Shown: piece by piece, positions 16,216 through 25,197 of the stretch
Layout of the letters: each line of letters opens with the position of its first letter
Numbering within the stretch: the first letter of the stretch is position 1
Assembly (NCBI GenBank): GCA_031285565.1
Contig: JAITVY010000105.1
Coordinates: 1-64,000 of the forward strand
Reading direction: 5' to 3'
DNA: 64,000 bases
Source of the DNA: Tannerella sp.
GTDB taxonomy: Bacteria > Bacteroidota > Bacteroidia > Bacteroidales > Tannerellaceae
Notes under the pieces: model-generated
Database searches by the model: none
Seen by the model: the letters and a program-made list of their open reading frames with translations, nothing else
Told to the model about the DNA's origin: nothing
Made by a program: the position numbers and the translations under genes

Positions 16216-16878
16216 TTAGGGCTCTATTAGTTTTATGTCTTTTAAGTAATAACTATCGGAGAACGAAGAGTTCTGTTCATTTCCCCAGAAGCAATACAAA
16301 TACGTTTGGTCATCGAAATCGGAAGATGTGGAAAATAAGGCTTTTCCTTTGCTGCGGGAAATGCCGGTTTCATGAAATACGGTTGTATAAGTTTTCGGTT
16401 GATCTTTCGGTTGCTTTTCCGGTCGTAATTCTACTATATATAACAGGTCGTTCGGTGTGCCAATCGCTTTCGCAGGGTCGTATTCCCATTGCAACAGGCA
16501 GTCGCGGTTATTATGTTGCTCAACCTGTATATGGTCGGGTAACGGGAGCAATCCAAAGCTGAAATGTAAGCGTCCGTAGTCAATTACTTCCTTGTCTTTC
16601 CCGAAAGCATAGATATTACGTTGCGTAAATATATTTTTTGCATTTTTCCCGGTTCCATTGGCCGCGATTTTCCATACCTGCTTGAAAATATCCACTTTTA
16701 TTTTATCATAAAAACGGTTACATCCCGCAAAGCGTCCACGCGCTGAAAGCTGCTTTTCGGTTTTCGCATCACGATATTTTTTGGGTTTAGAGCGAATGTA
16801 ATTTACTCCATTCCGCTGATAGAATACCAGGTTACTAACCGTGCCCGAAATATTAAGTAATTCATTGACCCTTGCCAT
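16216..16878 (-). CDS. DUF6266-family protein
   Basis: A 220-residue protein without signal peptide. Its N-terminus MARVNELLNISGTVSNLVFY followed by QRNGVNYIRSKPKK is characteristic of a Bacteroidota family (DUF6266) of unknown function. A central helical part (KDRF-like stretch around FAGCNRFYDKIKVDIFKQVW) is followed by a C-terminal beta-rich half ending in YLYCFWGNEQNSSFSDSYYL. It stands alone, with its own -7 box (16905-16912) and a strong terminator. Confidence 0.8.
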   Translation of the reverse strand: MARVNELLNISGTVSNLVFYQRNGVNYIRSKPKKYRDAKTEKQLSARGRFAGCNRFYDKIKVDIFKQVWKIAANGTGKNAKNIFTQRNIYAFGKDKEVIDYGRLHFSFGLLPLPDHIQVEQHNNRDCLLQWEYDPAKAIGTPNDLLYIVELRPEKQPKDQPKTYTTVFHETGISRSKGKALFSTSSDFDDQTYLYCFWGNEQNSSFSDSYYLKDIKLIEP

Positions 16879-16904
16879 ATATCATTCTTATGTTTTTACT
16901 GTGG

Positions 16905-16912
16905 CAAAGATA
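16905..16912 (-). promoter_or_regulatory. -7 box of the DUF6266 gene
   Basis: The minus strand reads TATCTTTG, 27 nt before the ATG at 16878. No TTTG is found at the usual distance upstream. Confidence 0.5.
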
Positions 16913-16972
16913 TTGCAAAAAATTGAATAAATACTAATTTAAATCGAAATAGTTCGAAAATTGCGGTTTTAA

Positions 16973-17005
16973 TGCCGAGTTTGTGCCGAATTAGTGCCGA
17001 GTTTG
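16973..17005. repeat. Three tandem 11-bp units
   Basis: TGCCGAGTTTG, TGCCGAATTAG and TGCCGAGTTTG follow each other directly in the gap 16879-17206. The rest of the gap is AT-rich with T tracts and shows no gene. The array lies upstream of the DUF6266 promoter and could be a regulator site, but nothing proves it. Confidence 0.6.
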
Positions 17006-17206
17006 ACATTAATAAAAGCTTAAGATATAGTGTTTTAATGTCGGCGTTTTTTTTAGCGTATTTTTTTTGTATTTTTCTCAAGAAATCCGGTTAAGCACGG
17101 GAAATGTGTGAACGGATTTGTATGTTCGTTTCGGATTTTTAATCTTTGTAAGAACTTAGAGGTCGCTTAACTATTCTCGTGGAAAATTTAAACAGCCTCT
17201 TATCCG

Positions 17207-18364
17207 ATGCGTATGAAAAAGATCGTTATAGCTGCTGATTCGTTTAAAGGTTCTGTTCGTTCAATAGAAGTTGCTGAATATGTAGAACAAGGAATAAAAT
17301 CTGTGTTTCCGGAATGTGAAGTACGGAAAGTGTATATTGCAGATGGCGGGGAAGGTACAGTGGAGGCATTGGTATCATCGTTGAATGGTAAATATGTAGA
17401 GGTTAATGTTCATGATCCCCTGATGCGTCCGGTTGTTGCAACATATGGTATTCTTGAAGAGGGAACAGTTGCAGTGCTCGAAATGGCCTCTGCCTCGGGA
17501 TTGACTTTGTTAAAACCGGAAGAACGCAATCCGTTAAAAACAACGACTTACGGAACGGGCGAAATGATGGCTGATGCTTTACAGCGTGGTTGCCGTAAAT
17601 TGTTGGTAGGGATTGGCGGAAGCGCGACTAACGATGGCGGAACAGGAATGCTTTCGGCGTTGGGATTCCGTTTCTATAGCAAAGAAGGAAATGAATTAAA
17701 GGGTGGCGGGGAAATATTATCTCGAATTGCATCCATAGACAACCGTTATGTTATGGAAGAATTAGCAAATGCAGAAATCACAGTAGCTTGTGATGTGACT
17801 AATCCTTTTTCCGGGCCTGATGGAGCTGCTTATGTGTATGCACCTCAAAAAGGTGCGGACAGTTGTATGGTTGAAGAGCTTGACCGGGGATTAAAGCATT
17901 TTGCCGACGTGATTAAAACATATAATGGAATCGATGTGGAATTGATTCCGGGTGCAGGCGCTGCAGGAGGATTAGGAGGTGGCTTTGCAGCGCTTCTTGG
18001 CGCCAGGCTGGTCTCCGGAATAGAAATGGTATTGGAAACTATTCGTTTCAGGGAGATAATTCGTAGTGCGGATCTGATTATTACCGGTGAGGGCAAACTG
18101 GATTTGCAAACGGCAATGGGTAAAGCTCCGCGTGGTGTATTGGATGCTGCAGCTTTGCAGGGAATACCGGTAATTGCAATCGGCGGTTCCGTTGAAAATA
18201 CAGGGATGCTGAATGAGCAGGGTTTTGCAGGGGTGTTTTCTATTCAGCCCGGTCCGGTAACACTTGAAAAAGCAATGGAGCATGATTATACCTGTCGGCA
18301 AATTGTACGGACAGTTTCACAATTGATGTTGTTTGTCGGAAAGATGAAGCCTTTAATCAAGTAA
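17207..18364 (+). CDS. glxK: Glycerate kinase
   Basis: Phosphorylates D-glycerate with ATP (GarK/GlxK family), feeding glycerate from sugar acids or glyoxylate into glycolysis. The 385-residue length is normal. Family stretches include KKIVIAADSFKGSVRSIEVA (4-23), ADGGEGTVEALV (near 45), the glycine-rich LLVGIGGSATNDGGTGMLSA (near 130) and IITGEGKLDLQTAMGKAP (near 290). A second ATG two codons in (17213) is an equally possible start. The 3' end overlaps the convergent propeller gene by 12 bases. Confidence 0.95.
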   Translation: MRMKKIVIAADSFKGSVRSIEVAEYVEQGIKSVFPECEVRKVYIADGGEGTVEALVSSLNGKYVEVNVHDPLMRPVVATYGILEEGTVAVLEMASASGLTLLKPEERNPLKTTTYGTGEMMADALQRGCRKLLVGIGGSATNDGGTGMLSALGFRFYSKEGNELKGGGEILSRIASIDNRYVMEELANAEITVACDVTNPFSGPDGAAYVYAPQKGADSCMVEELDRGLKHFADVIKTYNGIDVELIPGAGAAGGLGGGFAALLGARLVSGIEMVLETIRFREIIRSADLIITGEGKLDLQTAMGKAPRGVLDAAALQGIPVIAIGGSVENTGMLNEQGFAGVFSIQPGPVTLEKAMEHDYTCRQIVRTVSQLMLFVGKMKPLIK

Positions 18365-19366
18365 ATCCCCTAGGTCCAAATATCCAAACTGTATATCGTC
18401 ATCCATGCTCATGATAATCCGGTGGTTGTCCTTGTCATAACAAAATTTCACAATTTGATATCCAGTTTCTAAGGTCTTCAGATAATTACCCTCTAAGTCA
18501 AAAATTATAAATTTGGTTGCCCAGATAGATTTTCCATCTTTAAAACTTTTTTCTCCCGAGTAGAGTGTGACTATTCGATCGTTACAAAATGCCACATCTC
18601 CATAATAATCAATGCCATGCGTTTGTGTATCCCAGCCAGGTCCATATATATTATATTTTAAGTTTCCATCAAGACCACATATCGTCATCAAATCATGAGG
18701 TACATAACACTCTATATACATACCATGTTCCTCAGATATACCAAAACAAATGCGTTTCTTTTTTACATCCGGATGAATCGTATAATTCATAAGTTTTATT
18801 TCACCGGTTCTCATATTGAATTTCCCAACAACAGGTTTGAAATCACTACTACCAATGGGTTCTACAATTACGCCAATAGATAAGGTATCGTTAATGAATG
18901 CATAGTCCCAAGGATGTAATTGTTCGCCCATTTTCATTTTTTCTATAGGCAAGTATGCCGGATCAGTAATTACACTGTCCAGGTCATAACTGAAAATTTT
19001 GTTTTTACCATGATCTGTTACGTAAAACTTACGATTTATTTTGTCTTCTACTATATACCCTAAACGTGCAATCTCTCCCGGTCCTTGTCCTTTAAGCCCG
19101 GTGCTCGTTATATACTCGAAATTGTCTTTGTCAAAAATATGTATTAACTCATTGGCCGATTTGTGATCCTCGATGAATAAATAATTATCGACAATCTGCA
19201 GCCATGAATAATTGTTGATGAGGAGCTCTTCTATCACGATCTCTTTTATTTTGTGACGCACATTGGTTGTATTATTTCTTTTGTTTTGGTGTTTCTCAGT
19301 TGTTGAATTTGATGAGCATCCCCAGCAAAAGGCGATCAGTAGAAACAGGCATACTGTTTTATTCAT
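18353..19366 (-). CDS. 6-bladed beta-propeller lipoprotein
   Basis: A 337-residue lipoprotein (signal with CLFLLIAFCWGC, Cys at residue 17). The body shows repeated beta-propeller-like blades such as WLQIVDNYLFIEDHKSANEL, IHIFDKDNFEYITSTGLKGQ then GPGEIARLGY, and KNKIFSYDLDS. The GQGPGE motif is typical of the Bacteroidales group annotated as 6-bladed beta-propeller or BF3164-like lipoproteins. They are cell-surface or periplasmic, function unknown. Its stop codon lies inside the end of the glycerate kinase gene. Confidence 0.85.
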   Translation of the reverse strand: MNKTVCLFLLIAFCWGCSSNSTTEKHQNKRNNTTNVRHKIKEIVIEELLINNYSWLQIVDNYLFIEDHKSANELIHIFDKDNFEYITSTGLKGQGPGEIARLGYIVEDKINRKFYVTDHGKNKIFSYDLDSVITDPAYLPIEKMKMGEQLHPWDYAFINDTLSIGVIVEPIGSSDFKPVVGKFNMRTGEIKLMNYTIHPDVKKKRICFGISEEHGMYIECYVPHDLMTICGLDGNLKYNIYGPGWDTQTHGIDYYGDVAFCNDRIVTLYSGEKSFKDGKSIWATKFIIFDLEGNYLKTLETGYQIVKFCYDKDNHRIIMSMDDDIQFGYLDLGDLLD

Positions 19367-19734
19367 ATTTGGTGACGATTTTGTGTATTGTGAGACATGT
19401 TTACTTTCATTGATAAGATATATAATTCCTAAATTTCTAAACTGGTACTATATAATGGTTTGAAATATACTTGTTTTTTTTCTGTTCTTTATTGTTTTTG
19501 TTCTTTTTATGATATATATTTGTTATGTGTAAATATTTCGAATGAAATTGAATTAAACGTAAAATATTGAAATTGGCGCTCCCTCCCAGGTATGCCGAAG
19601 GGATGGCGTTTAATAGCAAAATTTTCACAGATCCTAATTATGTTTTAGATGACCAAAAAGGTGAACATAGATACACATATTATACGAGTTGCGATATTAT
19701 CCACAATATTCGACCCAATAAATAAAAATAAAAT
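19367..19734. other. AT-rich gap with no gene
   Basis: This stretch separates the divergent propeller and secreted-protein genes. It contains long T-rich runs (19470-19510). I saw no consensus promoter box pair, repeat or conserved frame. Confidence 0.55.
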
Positions 19735-20820
19735 ATGAATAAGCAAATGGAAAAATTAAAACAACTTTTCCTGATTTTAGTTGGATTATGTTTTACAGGC
19801 TTTGTATCTGCACAACTCGATTGTACGATTGATGGTCCATCCCATCCGTTGAAACCGGTATTCGGGCTACCACGGATTCTGGCAGATACCGTGCATATTA
19901 AGACATACGTATTAACAGGGCACTCGTCTCCACCACCTCCTTCCTGGACAAATGTGTATACATTCCACGAAAATAACCGCATTGATACGATATGTAACGT
20001 TACAGGAGGCCAGATCTTAAAGTACTCGGATAAAGGTCAACTTCTTTCAAAATCAAGATATGCTCCCGGCTATGTTTCAGTGAATACAGGTGAATATGTT
20101 GCTCCTTGGGAAGTGTTAGACGTTGAATTTGAATACGGCGAAGACGGACGGATGCTTAAAACTACACAGTATGGATTTGATGGGGATAGTTCCTATGTCG
20201 ATTCTGTTTATACCTATAATTACACGATGACGGATAGCGGTTATATTGTACACAATCAGGCAGAGTGTATCCTGGATGATCAGGGGCGTGTGACCCATAT
20301 TAAAGGTCTGGACGATAGCAAAAAAGTTGAATATGTTTACGATGAGGAAGGCCGTCAATTCAGGGTTGGGGAGACTTATTATTTCTATTTTGAGAATGGT
20401 TTCAGATCCTTGATCTATTCTCATCGGGGCCAAAGTGTGTTGGGAGCTCCGGATGCATGGTCGAGAATAGATTATTTTTTTCAGGAAAATGGTTATTTGA
20501 AAGAAAAGATAGACTATTTAAAGGATGAAGGTGAAACGGAGTGGAGAGTTTATAATCACGATGAATGGTTTTACTATTACAAGGATGATAATCCGTTGGC
20601 AAATATTACGATTGAAGAACAGCCGGGAGGCACAGTTTATGCCACGGCCGGTGCAGTCATGATAGGAACGGAAGCAGCTACAACCGTAAGCGTTTATTCG
20701 TTCAGTGGACAACTGGTAACCCAACAGCGTATTTCAGCCGGCACCAACCGTATTGCTTTATCCAAAGGATTGTATATCATTGTTGTCAATGATAAAGGAT
20801 ATAAAATCGTTGTAAAATAA
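19735..20820 (+). CDS. Secreted protein with a type IX secretion-like C-terminal domain
   Basis: A 361-residue protein with signal peptide (LFLILVGLCFTGFVSA, cleavage before QLDC). A second ATG at 19747 is possible. The centre has YD-like repeats (YSDKGQLLSKSRY, FEYGEDGRMLKTTQY, YVYDEEGRQFRVGE) as in RHS-type surface proteins. The last ~70 residues, with VSVYSFSGQLVTQQ, TNRIALSKGLYIIVV and the final GYKIVVK, have the layout of type A sorting domains of the type IX system: a conserved beta sandwich ending in basic residues. It would be exported across the outer membrane and probably surface-attached. No type IX machinery is in the window. Confidence 0.75.
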   Translation: MNKQMEKLKQLFLILVGLCFTGFVSAQLDCTIDGPSHPLKPVFGLPRILADTVHIKTYVLTGHSSPPPPSWTNVYTFHENNRIDTICNVTGGQILKYSDKGQLLSKSRYAPGYVSVNTGEYVAPWEVLDVEFEYGEDGRMLKTTQYGFDGDSSYVDSVYTYNYTMTDSGYIVHNQAECILDDQGRVTHIKGLDDSKKVEYVYDEEGRQFRVGETYYFYFENGFRSLIYSHRGQSVLGAPDAWSRIDYFFQENGYLKEKIDYLKDEGETEWRVYNHDEWFYYYKDDNPLANITIEEQPGGTVYATAGAVMIGTEAATTVSVYSFSGQLVTQQRISAGTNRIALSKGLYIIVVNDKGYKIVVK

Positions 20821-20872
20821 AGGTTTTCAGTTTCTGGAAGTCAACTAAATAATATCGATATTACATAGTTAG

Positions 20873-20914
20873 CTGCGGATATCTCTTTCAGGGAGATATT
20901 CGCAGTTTTTTTTT
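20873..20914 (+). terminator. Rho-independent terminator
   Basis: CTGCGGATATCTC and GAGATATTCGCAG form a nearly perfect 13-bp stem with a six-base loop, followed by nine T. It lies ~50 nt after the secreted-protein stop. The remaining gap to 21128 is AT-rich and shows no gene. Confidence 0.9.
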
Positions 20915-21128
20915 AGCCAGGTTTCTTACCAGAATAAATGTTTTACAAATTTATTTTTTTTTGGATGGTTTTATGGAAATCTTTATAAAAAAGCATCTGT
21001 ATGACTAGTAGTATCTTTAAGCGTAAAGAATGTACTGATTCTTATTTTTTACTAATATTAAAACAATTATTTTATTTTAGAAGGGAATGCCGATGCCCGG
21101 TTTAAGTAGGCTTTAAAAGTAAGTTACT

Positions 21129-21698
21129 ATGGTAAAAAAAATCTTTTTAGCGTTCACATTGATGAGCTGTTTTTTCTTTCATGCCAATGCGCAGGATTTG
21201 TTTGCTAAAGGCGACAAAGTCGTTAGTGTAGGTGTCGGTATCGGCAGTTACCTGGGTGGATCTGGTTATAAGATGAGTGTTCCTCCAATTTTAGCTACTT
21301 ATGATCAATGCATCATCGACGGATTGATAAAAGGTAAAGCATCTATCGGTGTAGGAGGTTATCTTGCATATACAGCGAACAAATGGGAGACAACGATTTC
21401 CGGTTACGATTATGGATATAAATATAGCTATATGATTATCGGCGCTCGCGGAACGTTTCATTATCAGGCTATGGACAAGCTGGATACGTATGGCGGTGCA
21501 ATGTTGGGATACGATATTGTAAATAGTAGGTATTTCGGTGATGATGCATATAGTGCTGCCTCAAAGGCTTCCGGAAGCGAATTGGCTTATTCCTTGTTTG
21601 TTGGTGCACGTTACTACTTCATGGATAACCTGGCTGCTTTCGCAGAAGTTGGTTACGGCATCGCCGCTTTAGAATTAGGTATTTCTTATAAGTTCTAA
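21129..21698 (+). CDS. Outer-membrane beta-barrel protein
   Basis: A 189-residue protein with signal peptide (AFTLMSCFFFHANAQ, cleavage after AQ near residue 22). The mature part alternates short polar turns with amphipathic strands: VSVGVGIGSYLGGSGYK, ASIGVGGYLAYTANKWE, YSYMIIGARGTFHYQAM, AYSLFVGARYYFMDNLAAFA, and ends LELGISYKF, with a terminal aromatic as barrel proteins have. It belongs to the small 8-stranded OmpX/OmpW-like group; no specific role can be assigned. Confidence 0.85.
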   Translation: MVKKIFLAFTLMSCFFFHANAQDLFAKGDKVVSVGVGIGSYLGGSGYKMSVPPILATYDQCIIDGLIKGKASIGVGGYLAYTANKWETTISGYDYGYKYSYMIIGARGTFHYQAMDKLDTYGGAMLGYDIVNSRYFGDDAYSAASKASGSELAYSLFVGARYYFMDNLAAFAEVGYGIAALELGISYKF

Positions 21699-21718
21699 GA
21701 GAAATAAAAACAGTAGAA

Positions 21719-21762
21719 AAGAGGATGAGGCTGCAAGTAGGCAGTATCATCCTCTTTTTCTT
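21719..21762 (+). terminator. Terminator of the barrel-protein gene
   Basis: AGAGGATGA and TCATCCTCT with inner pairs around CTGC/GCAG form the hairpin, followed by TTTTCTTTT. It overlaps the 3' end of the acyltransferase remnant on the other strand. Confidence 0.85.
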
Positions 21763-21862
21763 TTATTCATCAGCCATTTACGAATAGATGTATTGACCTA
21801 TTGCATGATTATATACGCAAAGAGTAAGTTAATAAATGTGATAACTACCAACGCAATTTCTT
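21747..21862 (-). pseudogene. Remnant of an acyltransferase gene (C-terminal ~37 codons)
   Basis: Read on the minus strand, this stretch gives IALVVITFINLLFAYIIMQ, a stop, then VNTSIRKWLMNKRKRG and a stop. It aligns with the C-terminus of the intact acyltransferase at 26830-27915 (INLFFAYTIMRWVDTPVRKW, then LTNKRKKG). At DNA level 21757-21835 and 26840-26920 are clearly similar. An in-frame TAG replaces Trp and no upstream coding sequence remains, so it is a decayed fragment. Confidence 0.85.
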
Positions 21863-21879
21863 TTGTTTCTCTACTTTAT

Positions 21880-21887
21880 TAACTTTG
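21880..21887 (+). promoter_or_regulatory. -7 box upstream of the GH43/GH92 gene
   Basis: TAACTTTG matches TAnnTTTG. The -33 position (21857-21860) reads TTTC, one base off. The leader to the ATG at 21974 would be about 80 nt. Confidence 0.5.
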
Positions 21888-21973
21888 TACTTCTGAATAA
21901 TGTAACTCGAAAAAATAATACTAAAGCGCCTCTTAGTAGCTGTTAGGGGCACTGAATCATAAAAAATAGTACC

Positions 21974-24900
21974 ATGAGACTCTTACTTATATTATTGATG
22001 TTTGTTCCCTTCATGGAAACATTTGCACAACAATCTGGTTCACAGGGTGAATTTAAGATTGAAGGAGATAAAGACATTTATATGTTGACTTATTTCCGCC
22101 AACGTTATCCGACGCGTATTGAAATTGATTCCAAAGGAAATATAATCGAAGTTCCACTGCCGGACCCGATGCAGGTAGAGGAATTACATATTGCCCTATC
22201 CACGGATGGACGGCATTGGACGGCATTGAATAATAATGAGCCGGTATGGGATCAACAGATGCGCGACCCTTATGTGCGCCGTAGTCCTGATGGGCTTTGG
22301 CGGCTTATGGCAACGGGCGGTGGCAGAAGGGCCGACCGTGAAACAGTAGGGCCGGGTTGTCTGTACGCCACCTCGAAAGACTTGATAAACTGGCAGGTTG
22401 AAGGCTCTTTGCCATTAATGAAAGATGTCCGGAATGAAGAGGGGGCCATGGCAAGGAATATCTGGGCGCCGGAATGGTTCTACGATGAAAAGACGAAAGA
22501 ATATATGTTGTTCTGGTCTTCATCATTCGAAGATGCGGGTTGGAAAAAAAGTCGGCTTTGGTACTGCAAGACCCGCGACTGGGAAACATTTACCCCTGCT
22601 CAGGTTCTATTTGAACCGTCCTATTCAGTTATCGACGGTACACTGCTGGAGCATGAGGGTACTTACTACTTGTACCACAAAGAAGAAGAGTTTGGAGAAA
22701 AGACCGGTGAAAGAAGAGCAATCCGCCTGGCTACATCAAAGAAACTGGAAGGGCCTTACACGATTATCGAAGGGCCGCTGAATCAAGGCCAGATCGTTCC
22801 GGTAATAACCGAAGGTCCTACTATAGCGAAAGATCCTGTAAAACCCGGATGGTTACTATACTATGATTATTGTATGACCAACCGCTTTGGAGCTTCTTAT
22901 TCGTCCGACCTGATCAACTGGTCAGTGGTAGAAGATGCTAGTTTCCCCTCCGAAGCACGTCATGCCACCGTTTCCATTCTCAAACCGGAAGAAGCAAAGA
23001 AGCTCATGGAGACTTATAATACGAAAACCATTACCGGTTATGTTAATCCGTTTTATGGTACGACTACGCTTTGGGATAGCATAGACCTGGGTTATAAACC
23101 CAGCCCTCATCCCGAGTTTCGTACAGTGCTTACCGAACAGGGACGTCGTCCGGCACAAGGTTATGCACGAGCCTGGGGTGGCGAAACTTATCCGGGTGCA
23201 GCATTGCCTCATGCTATGGTGCAAGCAACGCCTGTTACCATGTGGGGATCCGGCTCCGGCTATCAGTATGAAGATACAACTATCTATGGATTTTACCATA
23301 CCAGTCATGGACAATGGGGATTGGGACACGTTCCTGTTTTGCCTTTCACGGGGCAACTAACCCCTGATAATTACGCTTCGGGATATAGCCACGAAAATGA
23401 ATCGGCAAAGGCCGGTTATTACCAGGTTTACCTTGAACGTTATGGCGTGAATGTTGAAATGACCACTACAAAACGCAGTGTATATCATAAACACACATAC
23501 CGCAAAGGAGACGACAGGAAATTATTGCTCAACCTGTCGCGAACAAATAGCGTGCGCGCCGGAGGGGCCAAATGGACTTTTAAGCTTATCGATGAAAACT
23601 CTTTCTCCGGTTCACAGAACGACATCTATTTTTATGCCGTGTCAAACCACAAGATCACCGGAACAGATTCAGTAAAGCACAACCGGGAAACATTCACCAT
23701 TGTTCATTTTGCCGACGGCAACAACCCGGTGGAACTGAAGATTGGTTTCTCCTTCGTAAGTGCTGACAAAGCAAAGAAAAACTTAGAAGCGGAAATGATA
23801 AACAAGAGTTTCGCACAGGTAGTCGAAGAGGCTGACAAGACCTGGGAAAATATGTTGTCAAAAATCCGGGTAACCGGCGGAACCGAAAAACAAAAACGGA
23901 CGTTCTATACCTGTCTGTACCGGGTGTTACAGTATCCGGCTCTCCGCAGCGATGTCGATGGTGATTATACCGATCCGCGTGGGATTGTGACCAACAAAGG
24001 TTTTGATTATTACACCAGCAATAATTACTGGGACACTTACGCTAATAAAATGGTGCTGTTGGAAATGCTCGAGCCGGAACTGACCACCCATGTGATCCGG
24101 TCGGATATTGAAAGGGCAAAATCCTCCGGTTATTTATCAAGCGGCTTCCACGGCGACTTCTCTACATCGTTTATTACAGGTAGTTATCTTCGCGGACTTC
24201 GTGATTTTGATGTCGAAAGCGCTTACAAATTTGCGTTGAACAACGCTACAAAACCTGGGGAAAGTGGCCGTAGAGGCGGAAGGAAATATCTTGACGAATA
24301 CATACAAAGAGGTTGGATCGCCGAGAATCGCGTTCCCAATCCTACGGTTAAGACCGAAGAGGACGAAGCAAAGGCTGCCGTGATGAAAACGATCGAGTAT
24401 GCTTATAGTGATTATTCCGTGGCGCTTTTTGCCAAAGAAATGGGTGATATGGATAATTACAATCTTCTGATGCAACGCTCAAAGAACTATAAAAACCTGT
24501 TCGACCCGTCAACCGGCTTCTTGCGCGGACGTTGGGATAATGGCGATTGGGTGACCCCTTACGATCCCACTTATCCTTATTATGTATATATGTACCGCGA
24601 ATCCTCCGGATGGCAATCCACCTTCTTCGCACCACAAGATCCAAAGGGTCTTATAAGCCTGTTTCCAAGCAAGCAGGCTGTTGAGCAAAAGCTTGATTCA
24701 CTGTTTGCCATTCCTTTTGCCGGCTACGAAGCAGATAACCTGACCGGATGGTTTGGCCAGTATTGCGCAGGAAACCAGCCTGCACAGGGTATCTCTTATT
24801 ATTACTACTTTGTCGGAAAACCTGAAAAAGCACAGGATAAGATAGATATCCTGATGCGGGACTATTACGACATGGGTAAAGAAGGTCTTGCCTACGCCGG

Positions 24901-25171
24901 AATGGATGATGAAGGCGGGCTGTCGGCATGGTATGTTATGAATGCTCTCGGTCTGTACTCCTTCTCGCCTGCCGATCCGGAATATATTATTACAGTTCCT
25001 GTTTTCGACAGTGTTGTTTTTGACCTTGGCGGAACACCGTTTACCATCACTAAAAAAGGGAATGGGAGAAAGCTTAGCAACATTACTTACGATGGTAAGA
25101 GGGTAGATGGCTATTTCATATCACATGATGATTTGAAAAAGGGGAAGCAATTGATAATTACAACCGAATAA
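21974..25171 (+). CDS. Two-domain glycosidase: GH43-like propeller fused to GH92 mannosidase-like domain
   Basis: A 1065-residue exported protein (signal LLLILLMFVPFMETFAQ). Residues ~30-355 look like a GH43-type five-bladed propeller: DPYVRRSPDG with a candidate catalytic Asp, ARNIWAPEWFYDEKTKEYML (near 163) and ITEGPTIAKDP (near 277) with a candidate Glu. Residues ~375-1065 are GH92-like: FYHTSHGQWGLGHVPVLPFT, the WDT box in SNNYWDTYANKMVLLEML (near 680), YRESSGWQSTFFAPQD (near 875, likely general acid Glu) and GMDDEGGLSAWYVMNALGLY (near 975, base Asp). GH92 enzymes are calcium-dependent alpha-mannosidases. The usual NEPSH box reads NQPAQ here, so specificity may differ. It is followed at 26 bases by an aldose epimerase gene. 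Confidence 0.85.
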   Translation: MRLLLILLMFVPFMETFAQQSGSQGEFKIEGDKDIYMLTYFRQRYPTRIEIDSKGNIIEVPLPDPMQVEELHIALSTDGRHWTALNNNEPVWDQQMRDPYVRRSPDGLWRLMATGGGRRADRETVGPGCLYATSKDLINWQVEGSLPLMKDVRNEEGAMARNIWAPEWFYDEKTKEYMLFWSSSFEDAGWKKSRLWYCKTRDWETFTPAQVLFEPSYSVIDGTLLEHEGTYYLYHKEEEFGEKTGERRAIRLATSKKLEGPYTIIEGPLNQGQIVPVITEGPTIAKDPVKPGWLLYYDYCMTNRFGASYSSDLINWSVVEDASFPSEARHATVSILKPEEAKKLMETYNTKTITGYVNPFYGTTTLWDSIDLGYKPSPHPEFRTVLTEQGRRPAQGYARAWGGETYPGAALPHAMVQATPVTMWGSGSGYQYEDTTIYGFYHTSHGQWGLGHVPVLPFTGQLTPDNYASGYSHENESAKAGYYQVYLERYGVNVEMTTTKRSVYHKHTYRKGDDRKLLLNLSRTNSVRAGGAKWTFKLIDENSFSGSQNDIYFYAVSNHKITGTDSVKHNRETFTIVHFADGNNPVELKIGFSFVSADKAKKNLEAEMINKSFAQVVEEADKTWENMLSKIRVTGGTEKQKRTFYTCLYRVLQYPALRSDVDGDYTDPRGIVTNKGFDYYTSNNYWDTYANKMVLLEMLEPELTTHVIRSDIERAKSSGYLSSGFHGDFSTSFITGSYLRGLRDFDVESAYKFALNNATKPGESGRRGGRKYLDEYIQRGWIAENRVPNPTVKTEEDEAKAAVMKTIEYAYSDYSVALFAKEMGDMDNYNLLMQRSKNYKNLFDPSTGFLRGRWDNGDWVTPYDPTYPYYVYMYRESSGWQSTFFAPQDPKGLISLFPSKQAVEQKLDSLFAIPFAGYEADNLTGWFGQYCAGNQPAQGISYYYYFVGKPEKAQDKIDILMRDYYDMGKEGLAYAGMDDEGGLSAWYVMNALGLYSFSPADPEYIITVPVFDSVVFDLGGTPFTITKKGNGRKLSNITYDGKRVDGYFISHDDLKKGKQLIITTE

Positions 25172-25197
25172 CTAACTTTTTAAGATACCTCCGCACA

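Noticed and set aside
16973-17005. Three 11-bp units as a CRISPR or iteron origin
   Set aside because: Only three short units, no replication gene and no AT-rich/DnaA-box context specific to an origin.
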